Counted from the stretch's first letter, positions 23,901 through 36,352 are shown. The stretch is 64,000 nucleotides of DNA from Aldrovandia affinis (GCA_029706075.1 JAINUG010000086.1:1487060-1551059); one strand, 5' to 3'. Program-made: numbers and translations. Notes: a model not told the origin generated them from the letters alone.

Positions 23901-25014
23901 GTAATCACCGTGTACCACCGTGACTACACTGTAATCCTCAATTCTTATATTTTAAACCATTCAGGATGTCCTCCAGGATCTCTCTCTCTCGCCACAACGC
24001 TAATGCTGAGGCTTTATGACAAATAGGAAACATGTATTCGGACACCAGCCCTCCATGTCCCACATCAGACTGGGAGCTCTAATCCCCTCAACCCCCTCTT
24101 TGATTGACAGTCTCCAAGACGCTGCTGCATTAAGGGATGAGCTGGGGGCGGGGGGATCTGAGCTTCAACTGGCCGTATAGGATCAGTGCGGATTTTGTCA
24201 GTCGACATTACATGGTCATTAAACGAGCCCGGGCCAACTCTAACACTGAGATAAACTGTCCAAAGAGTGACTTACTTTCCCCAGAATTCTCCATGAGGAT
24301 GGGCACAAGACCATATTGTTCATTCAGACTTATTGTTCATTAACTTGTCTGCAGCACTATGCCCCAAGTGACCTAAAATGTGGAGTGCCTAGGAGTGCAA
24401 GGGATTCAGCAGGGAGGTCCTACAAAAAACTAAATTGTAGTGTCAAGTCGGTCTTCACAAGGTAAGATGACATGGTTGGAAAGCCTAATACTCACACTAA
24501 AAATTCCTTTGCCACCACACATGGGCTGATTTAGATTTAGGACATGATTAATCGGGGCGGGGAGAAAAACACAATCTCAATATCAAGCTGGAGGCAGCTG
24601 TGTTCAGCAGGACCCAAGCACTGTAATTAAAACTAAAAGGTTTCATTTTATTTCTTAGAACCCCTTATTAAGATAATTACTGTCGTGAAGCATAGCTTTG
24701 TGCCCATTATCAGATTTGCAAACTAGTGGTTTGTGCCAGTTGGCCTCAGAGTGCTTATGTTTGTCTATGGGAAGTTTGGTGTGCTCGCAAAATCAGAGAT
24801 GGGTGCATCATCAATTGAAAACAACACCATCAGACATGAGAGATTTTTGCCTTGCTATAAAGAGACATAATTATTATCATTCATTTGCTAGGAAACACAA
24901 GCAGTCTCATCCGTAAAATGCCCGTTTGTGATTGGAGCATCCAACAAGCTCATGGAGTCTGGAGTGTTACTCCCCTAGTCCACAATTTTTGCCCTAAATG
25001 CAGTGAGCAAAAAC
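20961..25014. other. non-coding; possible regulatory DNA
   Basis: No exon recognised in 4 kb. Balanced, repeat-poor tracts at about 21120-21460, 23080-23300 and 23880-24330 could be conserved non-coding elements, perhaps in the first intron of the gene whose putative first exon is at 31822. 22960-23040 and 21500-21700 are AT-rich. Conservation was not tested. Confidence 0.4.
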
Positions 25015-25756
25015 CCAATACAGAACATCACCCAGAGAACACCATCCCTAGTGTAAAGCATGGTGGTGGCAGCATTCTGTTATGGGGGTGTTTCTCGTCA
25101 ACAGGGACTGGGGCACTTTGAATAACTATAAAACGATAAAAGGGAAATGGATGGGGCTAAATACAGACACAATTCTGAGAGGTTCAACTATCAGCATGAT
25201 AACAACCCAAAGCATTTGAATATCCTTGAGTGGCCTAGTCAGAGTCCTGACCTAAATCCTATTGAAAACCTGTGGAATGACTTGAAAAGCGCAGTCCATC
25301 AACGGTCCCCATGCAATCTGATTGAGCTTGAACAGTTCAGTTAGGAAGAATGGGCAAACGTTGCCCAATCTAGGCATGCAAAGCTGGTAGAGACATATTC
25401 AAACAGACTCATGGCTGTAATTCAAGCAAACGGTGCTTCTACCAAGTACTACCTCAGCAGGGTGTATACTTATCAATCCAATTTATTCTAGTTTTTTATT
25501 TTGTATTAATGTTCAGAACTTTTGAGAATATTTCACTTAGAAGTTGTAGGGCAAAATGTGTAAATAAAGGTGGAAAATACTTTTTTCCTGTTTCATTCCA
25601 CTTTATTACACATAACTTTATTTACATATGGACTTTAATATTTAGATTTTTTTTCTGGATTTTTTTAGTTAATACCAAAGTCTGGTGCAAATTTCACTTG
25701 AATAGGCTCATTGGAAACAAAATGTTGATGTGTTCAATACTTATTTCCCCCATTGT
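25015..25756 (+). pseudogene. Tc1-like transposon, 3' half with transposase relic
   Basis: The frames read [20 protein letters not shown] and, further on, [11 protein letters not shown], the block carrying the last catalytic Glu of Tc1 transposases. The second Asp is in QHDNNPKH, but only about 22 residues separate it from that Glu instead of 34, so an internal deletion has occurred. The N-terminal DNA-binding half and first catalytic Asp are missing. The 3' UTR ends TTATTTCCCCCATTGTA, a Tc1-type end joined to a TA run at 25757. Dead copy. Confidence 0.85.
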
Positions 25757-26339
25757 ATATATATATATATAGTAACCTCTGGTTACTCTGGTAAGAACAG
25801 ATTCCTTTAATAGTTTCCTTCAGCTCACTCTGTTCCCTTAAGCTCCCACATGATAAACGGACCATGCATCAAGTAATGGGCCCACTGTCACCAGAGTCTG
25901 CCCGTCTGCTGTTTCGATGTTGACTAGTACACGACTCCAAAAGCACAAAAGTACACAGTCATTGTTTATTAAACAAAATCTCTCCCCTAGAGAGGCAGAA
26001 AACATCAGCTCGGCATACAATGCCTGCCATCATATCTGACGTCTGAGTAATCCAAAAACAAAACAAGAAAATAAAAAATCTGAAAAAGCATCTAAACAAC
26101 CCTTTTAGAAATGAGCCAAAGTTAAAGGAAAAAATACAACAACCCCATTAACCCCCATAACAAACTCCATTAAACCAGCATGGTGTGCCACTGCTTTATA
26201 GCTCCTTAACAAGTAATGTAGCAAGGTAACAAGTAGTGGTATTTCTTCCAAAAGCACATTCATGTTGTGCTGACTTCTTTTCAATTTAAAGTACCGGGCC
26301 ACGAGGGGCATTGCTCCCTCCTGTCATCGGTTACTAATC
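25757..26339. other. TA run, then unrecognised DNA
   Basis: TATATA to 25772, then sequence of repeat-like character. No coding or termini recognised. Confidence 0.4.
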
Positions 26340-26525
26340 ACAGCCTAGACCCCATTCAGATCTCTCCGTTCGGGCCATCCTGTCTCTCTGAACACACGGC
26401 CGCCGCTCCCCACAGCCCCACCTCTTCGCTGCCCTTCTCCCAATTTGACTGGACCCACTCAGTCAGGACGGCAGAATTTCTACCCACCTTCCACAAAAGA
26501 CTGAAAAAGCACAGTTTCTGACTTC
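26340..26525 (+). mobile_element. L2-clade LINE 3' coding fragment
   Basis: The plus frame ends with FLPTFHKRLKKHSF and stops, a decayed form of the L2 C-terminus seen at 481 and 35738. The preceding Pro/Ser-rich part is the matching upstream region with frame drift. Confidence 0.6.
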
Positions 26526-26814
26526 ACCTCAATTAAAAAAAATTAAAAAAAAATAATAATATCCTTTCTCCCCACTTTGTATTACTGGTTTTGTGGCACA
26601 AGGAGAAAACAATGATTAGACTGTAGCTTACTGTTCAATAGCTCTAGCGATGATTCTTTAGCCATGTTAATGCACTATTCTAACTCCCGTTGGAAAAAAA
26701 TGACAAACTTGTAAAATTGCTAATTGGGGGTGAAATATAAACCAACTGGGCTTTTTTCTACATACGTTTTCCATGGTATAGCAGGATATTTACTGAATCA
26801 AATCAGAGTGAGAA
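26526..26814. other. non-coding, AT-rich
   Basis: L2 3' UTR-like A-rich DNA (26530-26560), then nothing recognised. Confidence 0.4.
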
Positions 26815-26890
26815 CGTTGCAGTGTCCCACCACTAGGGTTTGAGCCACGGACCTGTTCTTTAACCATTATGCCCCACTGCCACGCACAGA
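26815..26890 (-). repeat. tRNA-SINE fragment, reverse
   Basis: The minus strand reads GGGGCATAATGGTTAAAGAAC followed by GTGGCTCAAACCC, an A-box-like then B-box-like order at correct spacing. Confidence 0.55.
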
Positions 26891-27365
26891 AGCGAGCCGC
26901 CATTGCTTCCTTTTAAAGGACGAGGATGAGTGGGGGGTGGAGTGCGTCTTTAAGAGACTCCACTGGCCAGGCAGAGTGTTGGGAAAGTCGCCCACTGACT
27001 TTCTCATGACCCCCAGGCCCAGCCCTTCTCTTGGGACAGCAGAGGAGTCGTTGCTGAGCGGCGGGGAAATGTCGTTTGGGACATCTGCCTGCAGGACACA
27101 CTGTCACACAATGCGAGGACTGGCGTTTCAAGGGCAGTGCTAACATAAAGCGAACAAATATAATCAAAAGCCTGAGAGAAACATGGAGAAAATAATATGT
27201 ACAGTACAGTGCTCACAAGTCCTTTTTTATTTCTGTTTTTTTCCAAGAGGCTGACTGAATTTTTCTTACATGCCCTGGCATGTAAAAATAGGATTGCATT
27301 GACCTTTTATTTGTGTAGTATTACAGACTATAAAACATTCACATTACAAAACCTGGGATGAGAGA
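26891..27365. other. non-coding; possible regulatory DNA
   Basis: No exon recognised. 26920-27170 is GC-balanced with overlapping open frames on both strands, the pattern of non-coding DNA with few stops rather than a gene. Confidence 0.4.
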
Positions 27366-27550
27366 TGTTGTTCAATGTATTATTATTTTAAATATGATTA
27401 TTATTATTCATATTAACATGTTAATATTAATTGTACATGTTATTATTATTATTTTAAGTGTCAACAACAATAGTACTATTCTACTACTAATAATAATAAA
27501 ATATATATATTAATAATAATAAAATAATAATAATAATATAATAATAGTGG
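27366..27550. repeat. ATT/AAT microsatellite tract
   Basis: Imperfect ATT, TTA and AAT triplet runs interrupted by unique bases, with a short AT dinucleotide run near 27500. Confidence 0.9.
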
Positions 27551-28512
27551 TCTTGATATATCAGTCAAACATCCGAGGTGCTTCAAGGACTGAAAGTCTT
27601 GTAGAGGGCCTCAAACCCCAAACTGGGCTGGAAAATTGGCAATCCGCCACTGCTTGTTATTTTAAGAAATGAAATAAGCAGTTGGAGATAAGGAGAAACT
27701 GACGTAAATTTGATGGATTGCATTCCTTGTGTCCTCCCTGCCATGGGCATTCTGGGTAATTTTGGGATCCGGGGATAGATGGAGGGACAACGAGAATGGC
27801 GACACAATAATTGAGTGATAACAGCTATGTTAGCCAGTGAGGACGACACAGTGCACATTCAGGCATTATCTTCTGATAAGAGAGAGGAAGCACGTACTCC
27901 TATGGTGAGAAACAACATGGCATCGTAAATTAGTAATACAGAGCTATAATCAAGCCTAGTTTCTCCTTTTCATCTGTGAACTCCTCTGCATTAAAAGCGA
28001 TGTCAATTTCATCGAGTGGGTCAATTATGAATAGAGACAAGTGAAATTAATGCTGACATCATTGAGCCTCGTTATCATAACAGGATTGGTATTTATTTTT
28101 ACTATGACTAAATTAAAAAACTGAGGTTCAGGAGGAAAGATGACACCTGTAACCAACGTACAACAACTTCTGATAGGAGAGGCCGCCAGCACACTGCTGA
28201 GCACTCACTCTCTTGTTCCTCTTTATCTAGTTCCCTCACAGTAGTGCTGGGCTCCAGTGAGGCTCCATGAACCACAAAATGGGTTGAGCTATCATGTGTT
28301 AGCAGTGATCTGCTGATTTCAAACAATTGCAGTGTTCTGCTATGGAGAGCAAAGTCAAAGGTTGATTGATATGAGCCAGTGTTTGCTAGCACATGGTAGG
28401 ACACCACCCTTTATGGTGTTCACACTCACAGTCTCCCCGGTTGGTGGCCGGTGGTTGGGGTCCCACAAGTCCTCGTTCTCATGTCATGTTTTCCCTTCTC
28501 ACCAATCTGGCC
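27551..28512. other. non-coding stretch
   Basis: No gene recognised. 27880-28110 is low in repeats and may be regulatory. Confidence 0.4.
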
Positions 28513-28576
28513 CTCCTCTCTCTCTCTCTCTCTCTCCCTCATCTCTATCCCTCTCTACCTCTCTCTCCCACAGCCC
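28513..28576. repeat. CT microsatellite
   Basis: TCTCTC runs interrupted by CCCTCATC and CTACCT. Confidence 0.9.
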
Positions 28577-29643
28577 AGGCCTCCAGGACTCCCGAACATG
28601 TTCCAGTTATTTGTGGTGACAGGTGCGCTCTCATTCACGACACCGAATCTAATGATAATGGCCCTCGGAAGAGACCGTACCTGCTTTCGGCTCTCTAATG
28701 GTCACAGTGAGGTGTTGCATTCTCTCCCAAATGCAGTGTTTACAGTGTTCAGGTTCTACAAGTGATTGGCTTCACAAAGGACAGACATGGGGATGAAGGT
28801 AACTGGACCCAAACTTCAGCCTGCGATAGGCTGGCTCCACCCTGGACCTCCGCCCCCCCTCCCCTTCACTCTGGCTTCACTGGACACCTGCAGGGGACCA
28901 CTTGGTTGGATGAATGGCTGTGCGTTTCAGTATCAATGCACTTGAATGAGAGTATTGTACAGCCTGTGGCACCTACAGCAAGGGAAAAAAAGAATAAAGA
29001 CCTCTTTCTCCCATTTATGTGCCCAGAACAGAAGATTAATTGTAGGTTAAAGCTCAGATAAGGTGTATTCCATGGCGACCGTGAACACACTAGATAAGAA
29101 GCAGGCTGGTTCTGCTTATCGGCTGCACACAGACTGTAACCCCTTTCCATCACTCCCCCCCACCAACTCACACTTTGTCCTTAACAAATGTAATCAAGTG
29201 CTACTTCTTTTCAACAACTTTTCAATTAAAGTTTTGTTAACTGGAACAAGGTTTATTTATTCATTTCAGAAACTGCCAGACTAATAATGTTGTGTAAGGA
29301 AAAAACCCCCAGCTAAAATCTGTTCATTGAGGTTTCGGACAAACCAATTGGATTGAGCAGTGATCAGATATTCAGCAACAGGTTATTTTGTTGATTAATT
29401 AGGCTCTGTATGTACACTGCATCAAACAGACAGGGTTCAGTGAATTGTGCAGCCGTTGTGTGTTGATTCATTGCCAGTGCAAGCTCTTGCCAAGACAAAC
29501 ACTCATACAATTAACACTAATGAGGGGGTAGCTTCAACAGACCTAGTTCAACCAGTGGAAGATCAGTAGTTTACTCAAAAAATAGAATGAATGGACAACG
29601 TGTTTGGCAAAACAATACAAAATGTGTTATTTACCTTGATTAC

Positions 29644-29644
<1 letters not shown>
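28577..29644. other. non-coding stretch
   Basis: No exon recognised. 28600-29150 is balanced and repeat-poor, with frames open on both strands but no domain. Confidence 0.4.
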
Positions 29645-29689
<45 letters not shown>

Positions 29690-29716
29690 AGACACACACA
29701 CTCACACACACACATA
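29645..29716. repeat. CA microsatellite
   Basis: Over 30 CA units with a few G and T interruptions. Confidence 0.95.
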
Positions 29717-31821
29717 CACATTTTTACCATGATCCCTTTTAAGACTAGAAAACAAAGTGCAATCACTGTCTATCCTGTTATGCTATGAAGCCCTGGGAAT
29801 CTGACTTCCTATTATGGCTAATTGTTGAGCAGCTTGGTGACAGAGGCCCTGTGGACTCTACATCTTCCCGTTTATTCTTCGAAGTCTATTCTTCTCCAGC
29901 TTCCTTCTCAGCCAGGACGCAGTATCTTAAAGGACACACCTGGAGCCTGCAGGCCTTCGAGTCACTAACCACTGAAGCAATGACAGGCTAGGCCGCATCC
30001 TGTGCGGTCATAATATTGGAATAGCCAAAGTTCCCAACAATGCAATTCAGTTCTATCAATTTTCGAGAACAAAGTGCTCTCGTCGACACACTCTGAGCAA
30101 TTGCACTTGAGAATGTGTTTGCTTAACCGAACCGCCGCAGAACACTCCTTAGAATTCCATGCAGGTACTATTTCACCCTGTCGCGAAGCAGAGGTGAGCT
30201 GCGAGAGCTTGTGATAAATTGCGTGCATCAGCACTTGTGGCTGCTTTGGTAACACAGCGCACATGAGGGCGCGCACATCATGGACAGTCACTGAATGAAA
30301 CCAAGATAACAGGGCCGAAAGAAAGAAATACTTCCCATGTCTAAGTAAACATACGGCAAACGTCAAGGAAACTTTATCTCTCTTCTTTCCCGGGTCTAGG
30401 ACACTTATTGATGCAAGAAATTAAATCTGCGGTTAGAAGTGGTCTGCATCTTGTGTTAGCCTCTTTTCCAGGGTCGTACAATGTACACCTGTATTCAAAA
30501 TTTAGAATTGGAGCATACAACAATGAAACCATTGAGCAAAACCAGACCACATTTCTTGGACGTATAGTTCTAGGCTATGTGTTAACAGCCTTTTGTCAGT
30601 GTTGCTATTATTCTGTATTCTTCTCCTCTAAGGAGATTGGCTTTTACTTCCACGCACCGAGTCAACTTTGCATTTTGAAAGAACTGCAAATGTTGATATG
30701 CATGTAGGCAGTACTAACAGTGCTGGTGCCATTGTGCTTGTGCTGGTCCTTTGCCATTTTCACCTAACCGAAGGAAAATGACAATAAACATAAATGGCAG
30801 CAACGAGATAAACACATATACAAATATTCTTGGTTCAATAGTCCTCTTAAATAGATTAAGCGAAAATACTATATGAATCACACCGTCATCACTGACGTTG
30901 ATGCGTTAATTCGAATGAAACTTGGAAACGTGTGTAGGTCAATGCCCTGCATGCACTGCTACGTCATAAGATCCACAATTAAAAGTCTGACTTTAGCATC
31001 GAACAGAAACCTACCAATATATTAAAGGGTTTTGACAAACTATCAAATTATGAATACGATAGATACCGTTCCATTGACATTGATATTATTATTTTCCCAA
31101 TAACATTCGCATGTTCATGACAAAGACATACAGATATATAAGTATAATCTTAATTACTTACACCAGTAATTATATAATGGGAGTAAAGTGAAAAGACTCC
31201 TTTAAAGCCACTTGAGCCTCCTAAGATGAAATAGTAACAGCCCATTTACTGCCACCCCAGTCAGAAATCACGAGTAGGCTACCCCTTGCCCACAATGTTA
31301 ACAGATCACAACCAAAGCACCAAATAAAAAACTAAAAGCGAGAAGGTCAACTCAAGGTTCACTGGGTTAATCAAACATTCGTTTTAGCTGCAAAACAATT
31401 CGAGTAAAAAGTTAATACACATCATAACGCACCTGTTATTTTTCCAAAGAAAAAAGAACAGGTGCTTAAGGTTTAAATCTCTTTGAAAACCAGCTCTTAC
31501 TAATCTCATACTGTATACATTTAGCGTTTAGTGTAAAGTAAAGCCTTTTTCCGTCGAGAAATACATGTTGTTTTTGCCATCTTTCCACTGTGGGACATCC
31601 ATTCAAGATCAAATTCACCACAAATCGATTAAAGAAAGTATTGTTTCTCGGACAGTTATTTAGCTATCTAAAAGCAGACAAATCGCAAGACGCAAAGGAA
31701 TGTGTTCAATTATCCCTATGGTAATTATACATAAACTTTGAAATGTTGGACAGCAAACAAAATGAATACTTCAGAGGAACTGTTTTCTCCTAAATAAATA
31801 ATGAAGTAACTCTACACCTAC
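29717..31821. other. non-coding stretch (probable intron)
   Basis: A 133-codon minus-strand frame (29965-30366) is the longest in the area. It contains no recognisable domain and no good splice context, so it is left uncalled. If the exon at 31822 is real, this is its intron. Confidence 0.45.
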
Positions 31822-31888
31822 CTGGGAAAATCCATAGAAACGTCAGTGACAGCAAGGTACCAAGTTTCCTAGAAGTCGCGATCTCCAT
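31822..31888 (-). CDS. putative first coding exon (signal peptide) of a secreted or membrane protein; esam candidate
   Basis: ATG at 31888 (context GGCGATGG) opens MEIATSRKLGTLLSLTFLWI, then FP and a split Gly codon. There are two basic residues and then a hydrophobic core, as in a signal peptide. The exon ends CCCAG|GTAGGTGTAG, a good donor in phase 1, the usual phase for signal-peptide exons of immunoglobulin-superfamily genes. Upstream DNA is CpG-rich. The exon lies on the same strand as msantd2 and just downstream of it; in human ESAM occupies that position (remembered synteny), so esam is the first guess and another large-intron Ig-family gene the alternative. No Ig-domain exon was found in the 31 kb beyond, so the identity is unproven. 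Confidence 0.45.
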
Positions 31889-31959
31889 CGCCCAACATGC
31901 ACCGTCTGTGTGCCAAAGCCCCAAAGTATACAATCCCTTAAGTATTCCCGTTATCTTTA

Positions 31960-32470
31960 CGTAATTTGCCTTTGGCACTGCAACACAAGTCTCACAAGTC
32001 TCCTCTTGAACAACAATCGACGAGAATGCACAATGGTGAATATTCGTCAGTGAAGAACGAGTGAAATCCTGCGCAAGTTACAAATCATCTCTGGTTTTGT
32101 CGTCCGTCACGCAAGGCTCATAGCTGGCTGACATTTACTGGGCGCCCTGGTTGACGCGCTGTACCTGATCAAGCGGGGCAGAAAGCGCGCGACGTCCCCA
32201 GTAATAAAATAGTTTTCCGTTGCACTGTCTTCCTTGTGGTCTGTTCTTGAACGTAGTTAGTAGTAGCCCAGGGACTGGGTTCCTCGTTGTAATTTACCGT
32301 GTTACTGGTTGACTTCACGGAGTATTTCCGGAAGGACGCTGAAGCGCCCACCTCAGTCCCCCGCACCTGTGGGCACAAGCAACGCCCTCTGCGAGGATCA
32401 GACACTCCTCCTGACTCTAACTACAGGTGCATTGAGCGTTCGTCTCCCGCCGCACGCACTACGGATTCAC
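31960..32470 (-). promoter_or_regulatory. CpG-rich promoter-like region
   Basis: CpG density is well above the window average at 32090-32200 (GGGCGCCC, GACGCGC, AAGCGCGCGACG) and 32330-32460. It lies directly upstream of the putative first exon on the minus strand. No TATA box was recognised. Confidence 0.45.
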
Positions 32471-32498
32471 ATGATTTACAATAGACGAAGATGGGTGT

Positions 32499-32555
32499 TG
32501 GGTTTGTCAGGCAGTACCCACGGTTTGTATGGGTTTGTCAGGCAGTACCCACGGT
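32499..32555. repeat. 31-bp tandem duplication
   Basis: TGGGTTTGTCAGGCAGTACC with CACGGT is repeated with a 31-bp period, at 32499 and 32530. The second copy is partial. Confidence 0.95.
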
Positions 32556-33263
32556 CCCTGAAACTCAAATACATATTTCGAAATGAACCCATTTAGTGCT
32601 TTCAGACATTCTACACTATTTAACAAGGTTAGACGGTTTACCAAGGACTTTTGTTTGGCTATTCTGTGACGTAGATCGTGATTAAACGATCTCAACCAAT
32701 ATAATTGCATCGCTGCTTCAAGTAAACGTAGGCTAATGTACACAGCCAACTCTTTATCCACTTAAAATGGGAAATAATACTTGGTTCCACGGAGGGGACC
32801 TGAAATTGGACTTCCCTGACTGAACAGCAATGCTTATAGTTACATTTGGGAAACCTATTTAATTTAACATGCACTGGAATCTAAATGTCTGATTCAATTG
32901 CATCGCAATGTGATTCAAATACATTCTTTATGTTGTTAAATATATGGTTTGTCTTTATTTGATTTAATTGCATGATCATTATAAAGAACGTGTTTAACAT
33001 TCCTTATATTCAGGCATTCCTTTAAAAAAAAATATTGCCATCTCATTCAGTCCCCCCCACTCCTCTCCCCCTCTCCCTCTCCTCCACTCCTCTCCCTCCC
33101 TATCCCTCTCTCTCCCTCATCTCTCTTTCTTTTGTAGCGTTTACTCTTTTTAACCGTCTCACACTAGTTGTGTCCTTGCTCAGAAGACTCTTATATTCTG
33201 TCACTTGTTTAATTTTTTATAGTAATTTGAATATTAATAATTCATTAATTTATTATTTAAATC
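32556..33263. other. non-coding stretch
   Basis: A C/T-rich tract at 33046-33133. Nothing else recognised. Confidence 0.5.
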
Positions 33264-34183
33264 ACAAGTACCCTCCAAAATTATCCACATGCTTCCCAAG
33301 ATGCAACCAAGTTTTGGGCCAACTGTGGCCCTTGGATCTGCCTCACTGTGTGTGCAAGATGCACTTGTGTCCTCTACTAGGCAGGTTTACCACTGTTGCA
33401 GTGATTCTAAACTTCTTAATTATTTAATTAATAGTGGATAGTGGTATATTTTGTTTTTTTCATTTATTTGATTGTAACCATCTCCTGACTTGGCAATGCC
33501 AACAACCCTTTGTCATGTTTCTTCTGAGAGTCTTTTGCCTTTCCCCATGGTGATGGATGACAAATTGATTTAACGTGTGTTTTTTATACCCCAGTGAAAC
33601 AGAAAGCCATGGGAGACCACAACCCAGTTCCCTAAGATTGAGCTGGACTTAAAAAAGTATGTTAATGCAGATTTATTTTTGTTGGATTTTATTTAAAATA
33701 AGAATTATGGGTGTTAATAATTGTAACACATATCCTATTGGGGGAAGAATACTGCTTGTTAAACTAAATATTTTTCTCTGAACAGAAGTCCAGATTTTGT
33801 GCTCATTACACCAGGATATGTGTTGTTGCACATTGGCTTTGGTTATAAGCTTATTCCAAATGGCAGCCCTACCAGAAATATCAACTGTGAAGCTCACGAC
33901 ATACAGTTTTTGAGACTGGATGACAGAGGTGTAGATTCAGTTCTTTTATAGCAGAAACATATTGGTAATTAATACTGACATTAATATGAAACACAGAGAC
34001 TCTCTTTTAATTGTGATGAGATAATTCAAAATATAAGTCCTTTTTCATTTGGTGTTCATTATTTTGTCTACTCCCTGTAGCTGATGACCTGTATTGATTA
34101 TTTTATACAGCCTTCTTTGCTCATCTTTATTAAGCGTGTGACAATAAGAACTATTTTGGAGGGATATATATATATATATACTG
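33264..34183 (-). mobile_element. internally deleted Tc1-like transposon
   Basis: Ends: GTACCCTCCAAAATTATCC at 33268 and the matching CTATTTTGGAGGGAT at about 34151-34165, the latter interrupted by a TA expansion before CTGTA. On the minus strand a start at 33548 reads MGKGKRLSEET and a decayed frame follows with IPLSTIN and NLPSRGHKCI. These are the first and second helix-turn-helix blocks of a Tc1 transposase. The catalytic domain is gone. About 240 bp at 33790-34020 look unrelated to the family's 5' UTR and may be a further insertion. Confidence 0.8.
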
Positions 34184-35737
34184 TATATATAATATTATGA
34201 ACCGTTGGACTTTTGTACGCCTTTAGTGAAAATACCCAAATACACGGCTCAACTGCTATGAATTGGAAATAGCCTCTGGCCTGGAAACAGCGCTTTGAAA
34301 TAGTTTGATGGTCAGAGTGACAGGAAATTGTTCCCATAATTTAATCTCAGGTATTATTGCATGGGTGAAATTTTGAGCTTCTCCATTCTGAAATCTCAAT
34401 TGAATCCACAATTCTCACGTGTCTATCCTTGGGGGGAGACTGGGAGTGGGTAGCAATATAGATATTGTCAGGACCAGGAAACCACAGAGAATGGAGGCGG
34501 TTCCTAGACTGTGAAACATCAGTTTTAATTTGGATATATTCACAGCATTATTGAAATTAGACGACATTACATTTACACTAAAAAGCTAATTAAGGGGACA
34601 AACTGCCATACCAGTTCCTCTCAATAGAATGCACAAATATGTATTCTGCACATATGTGTTCAAATGAACAAAGCCCCAAACTTCAGATGCCCCTGCTGTA
34701 CTAGACCCTCACTATGTGATTGCTCACACAGGTTTATGGCATTCATTTCTTCGCTCCATGCTGCTAGACATAAATGTGTGTTTTGTTGCTCCTTTGAATT
34801 CCTCAGATGGTTAACTCAACCAAACAGGCTTGTCAGAGTGCAGTAGTACCCCCAGCGCTTAGCTGCAGCACCGAGTGGGTGAGCGCAGACAGGCTTGGCC
34901 TCAGAGGTGAATACCTCTCCACTCCTGCATCCTACATCTAGCTGGTTACCATAGAAACAGCGCGGAAGTTAATGCAGCAAGACTGCTCAATTATTAGAGG
35001 TGGATGAGCTAGCTCCTGTGATTTAATCCAGCTCTGTCGCATCACACTGACTGTGTGTTACAGTAGCTTTGATTTATAACTTGAGTTAGAATTTATGAGT
35101 CTGTGCTGAGTCTGTGCTTCAGCTAACAGGGAGATGTTTTGTGGAGTTGTGATAGTTTTGAAGTGTGTGAAAGAAACACTCAAAGACAGGAAGATTAACA
35201 TCAATGCATGATATCACACCCAGAAAAACCTGAAAGAATAGATAAACAAATGCAAATATATGACTGGTCAAGGTTTGAACTTCAGACACTCAAAATGTTA
35301 ATACGTGCTCTTTTGGTCCATTGGTCCATTGTGTTAATATTGTTAAATACTATATTGGCTTGTTTTTTAGATCACAATTCATTCTTAGTCTTACACAATT
35401 ATAACTGACCACTTTCCATGTTTTCCATCTGTTTTAAAAAACAACCAAACATGTGAGAATGATGTCATTCTCATAATTGTCAAGACAAAGCTATGAATGT
35501 TGCCATAAATCCACACAACACTGCAGGATATATCAGGTTGGACATGCCGACAAAATATATACCATTCATAGTGAATATGATATTACAAAAGTATTCAAAA
35601 ATATTAGTATATATTTGTGATTAGTATTAGCTTGTTAAAATGATTATTGTAAAATGTCTTATAACTGTCAGTATAATGTATATAACACCTTGTGAGAATT
35701 CCTGTCCACAAACTCAGGAGGGAAAACAAATATTATA
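34184..35737. other. non-coding stretch
   Basis: No gene recognised. 34840-35010 is GC-balanced and contains an X-box-like site (listed separately); 35400-35700 is AT-rich. Confidence 0.45.
34945..34958. promoter_or_regulatory. RFX X-box-like motif
   Basis: GTTACCATAGAAAC is close to the RFX consensus GTYNCC-N2-RGNAAC. A single motif match of this kind can arise by chance. Confidence 0.3.
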
Positions 35738-36352
35738 TACATTTACATTTTGGCATTTAGCATACGCTCTTATCCAGAGCGACTTACAAGATGTGCATTA
35801 ATACATGGTAAGATCAATCATAGAGATCAGTGTCGTAATACAGTAATATACATAATCGTCGGCAGCTGCATACCGTACCTGTAACATAGGGAAGGAAAAG
35901 TTAGTCGATTTTTATTTTTATTTTTTTTGGACAGTCTTCAACATAGATACACATTACAAAATGCAGTATTAAACATGTAAGCAGTGGTGATGACAATTAG
36001 TAAAAATGTACAGAGTCAGTGGTAGTGGAGTCTGAAGAGGTGGGTTTTGAGTCTCTTGCAGATGATGGCCAGCGATTCCGTGGTGCTGACCGAGTGCGGA
36101 AGATCGTTCCACCACCGAGGGGTCAGGACAGAGAAGAGGCAAGACCACGAAGAGTGGCTGCCGGGCACCCAGAGGGATGGGATAGTCAGTTTGCCAGAGG
36201 AGGCAGAGCAGAGGGGTCTGGCTGGGGTATAGGGTGTGATGGGTGTCTGGAGGTAGGAGGGAGCAGTTCCTCTAGCAGCTTGATAAGCCAGCAGCAGTGT
36301 TTTAAATTTGATGCGTGCTGCGATAGCGAGCCAGTGCAGAGAGGTGACGTGT
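35738..36352 (-). mobile_element. L2-clade LINE 3' end, best-preserved copy
   Basis: The minus strand is open for about 110 codons. It starts SSHVTSLHWLAIAARIKFKT, continues with APSYLQTPITPYTPARPLCS and PRWWNDLPHSVSTTESLA, and ends RLKTHLFRLHYH. This is the standard C-terminal region of L2-clade reverse-transcriptase proteins. The 3' UTR contains CCTATGTTACAGGTACGG and the GTAAGTCGCTCTGGATAAGA tail at 35738-35790 (lower-coordinate end). It is 5' truncated, as is usual for LINE insertions, but the surviving frame has no stop, so this copy is younger than those at 481 and 4880. Confidence 0.9.

Noticed and set aside
29965..30366. 133-codon minus-strand open frame
   Set aside because: Longest non-repeat frame in its area, but no domain, no convincing splice sites and no family resemblance. 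The opening hydrophobic stretch alone is not enough to call a gene.
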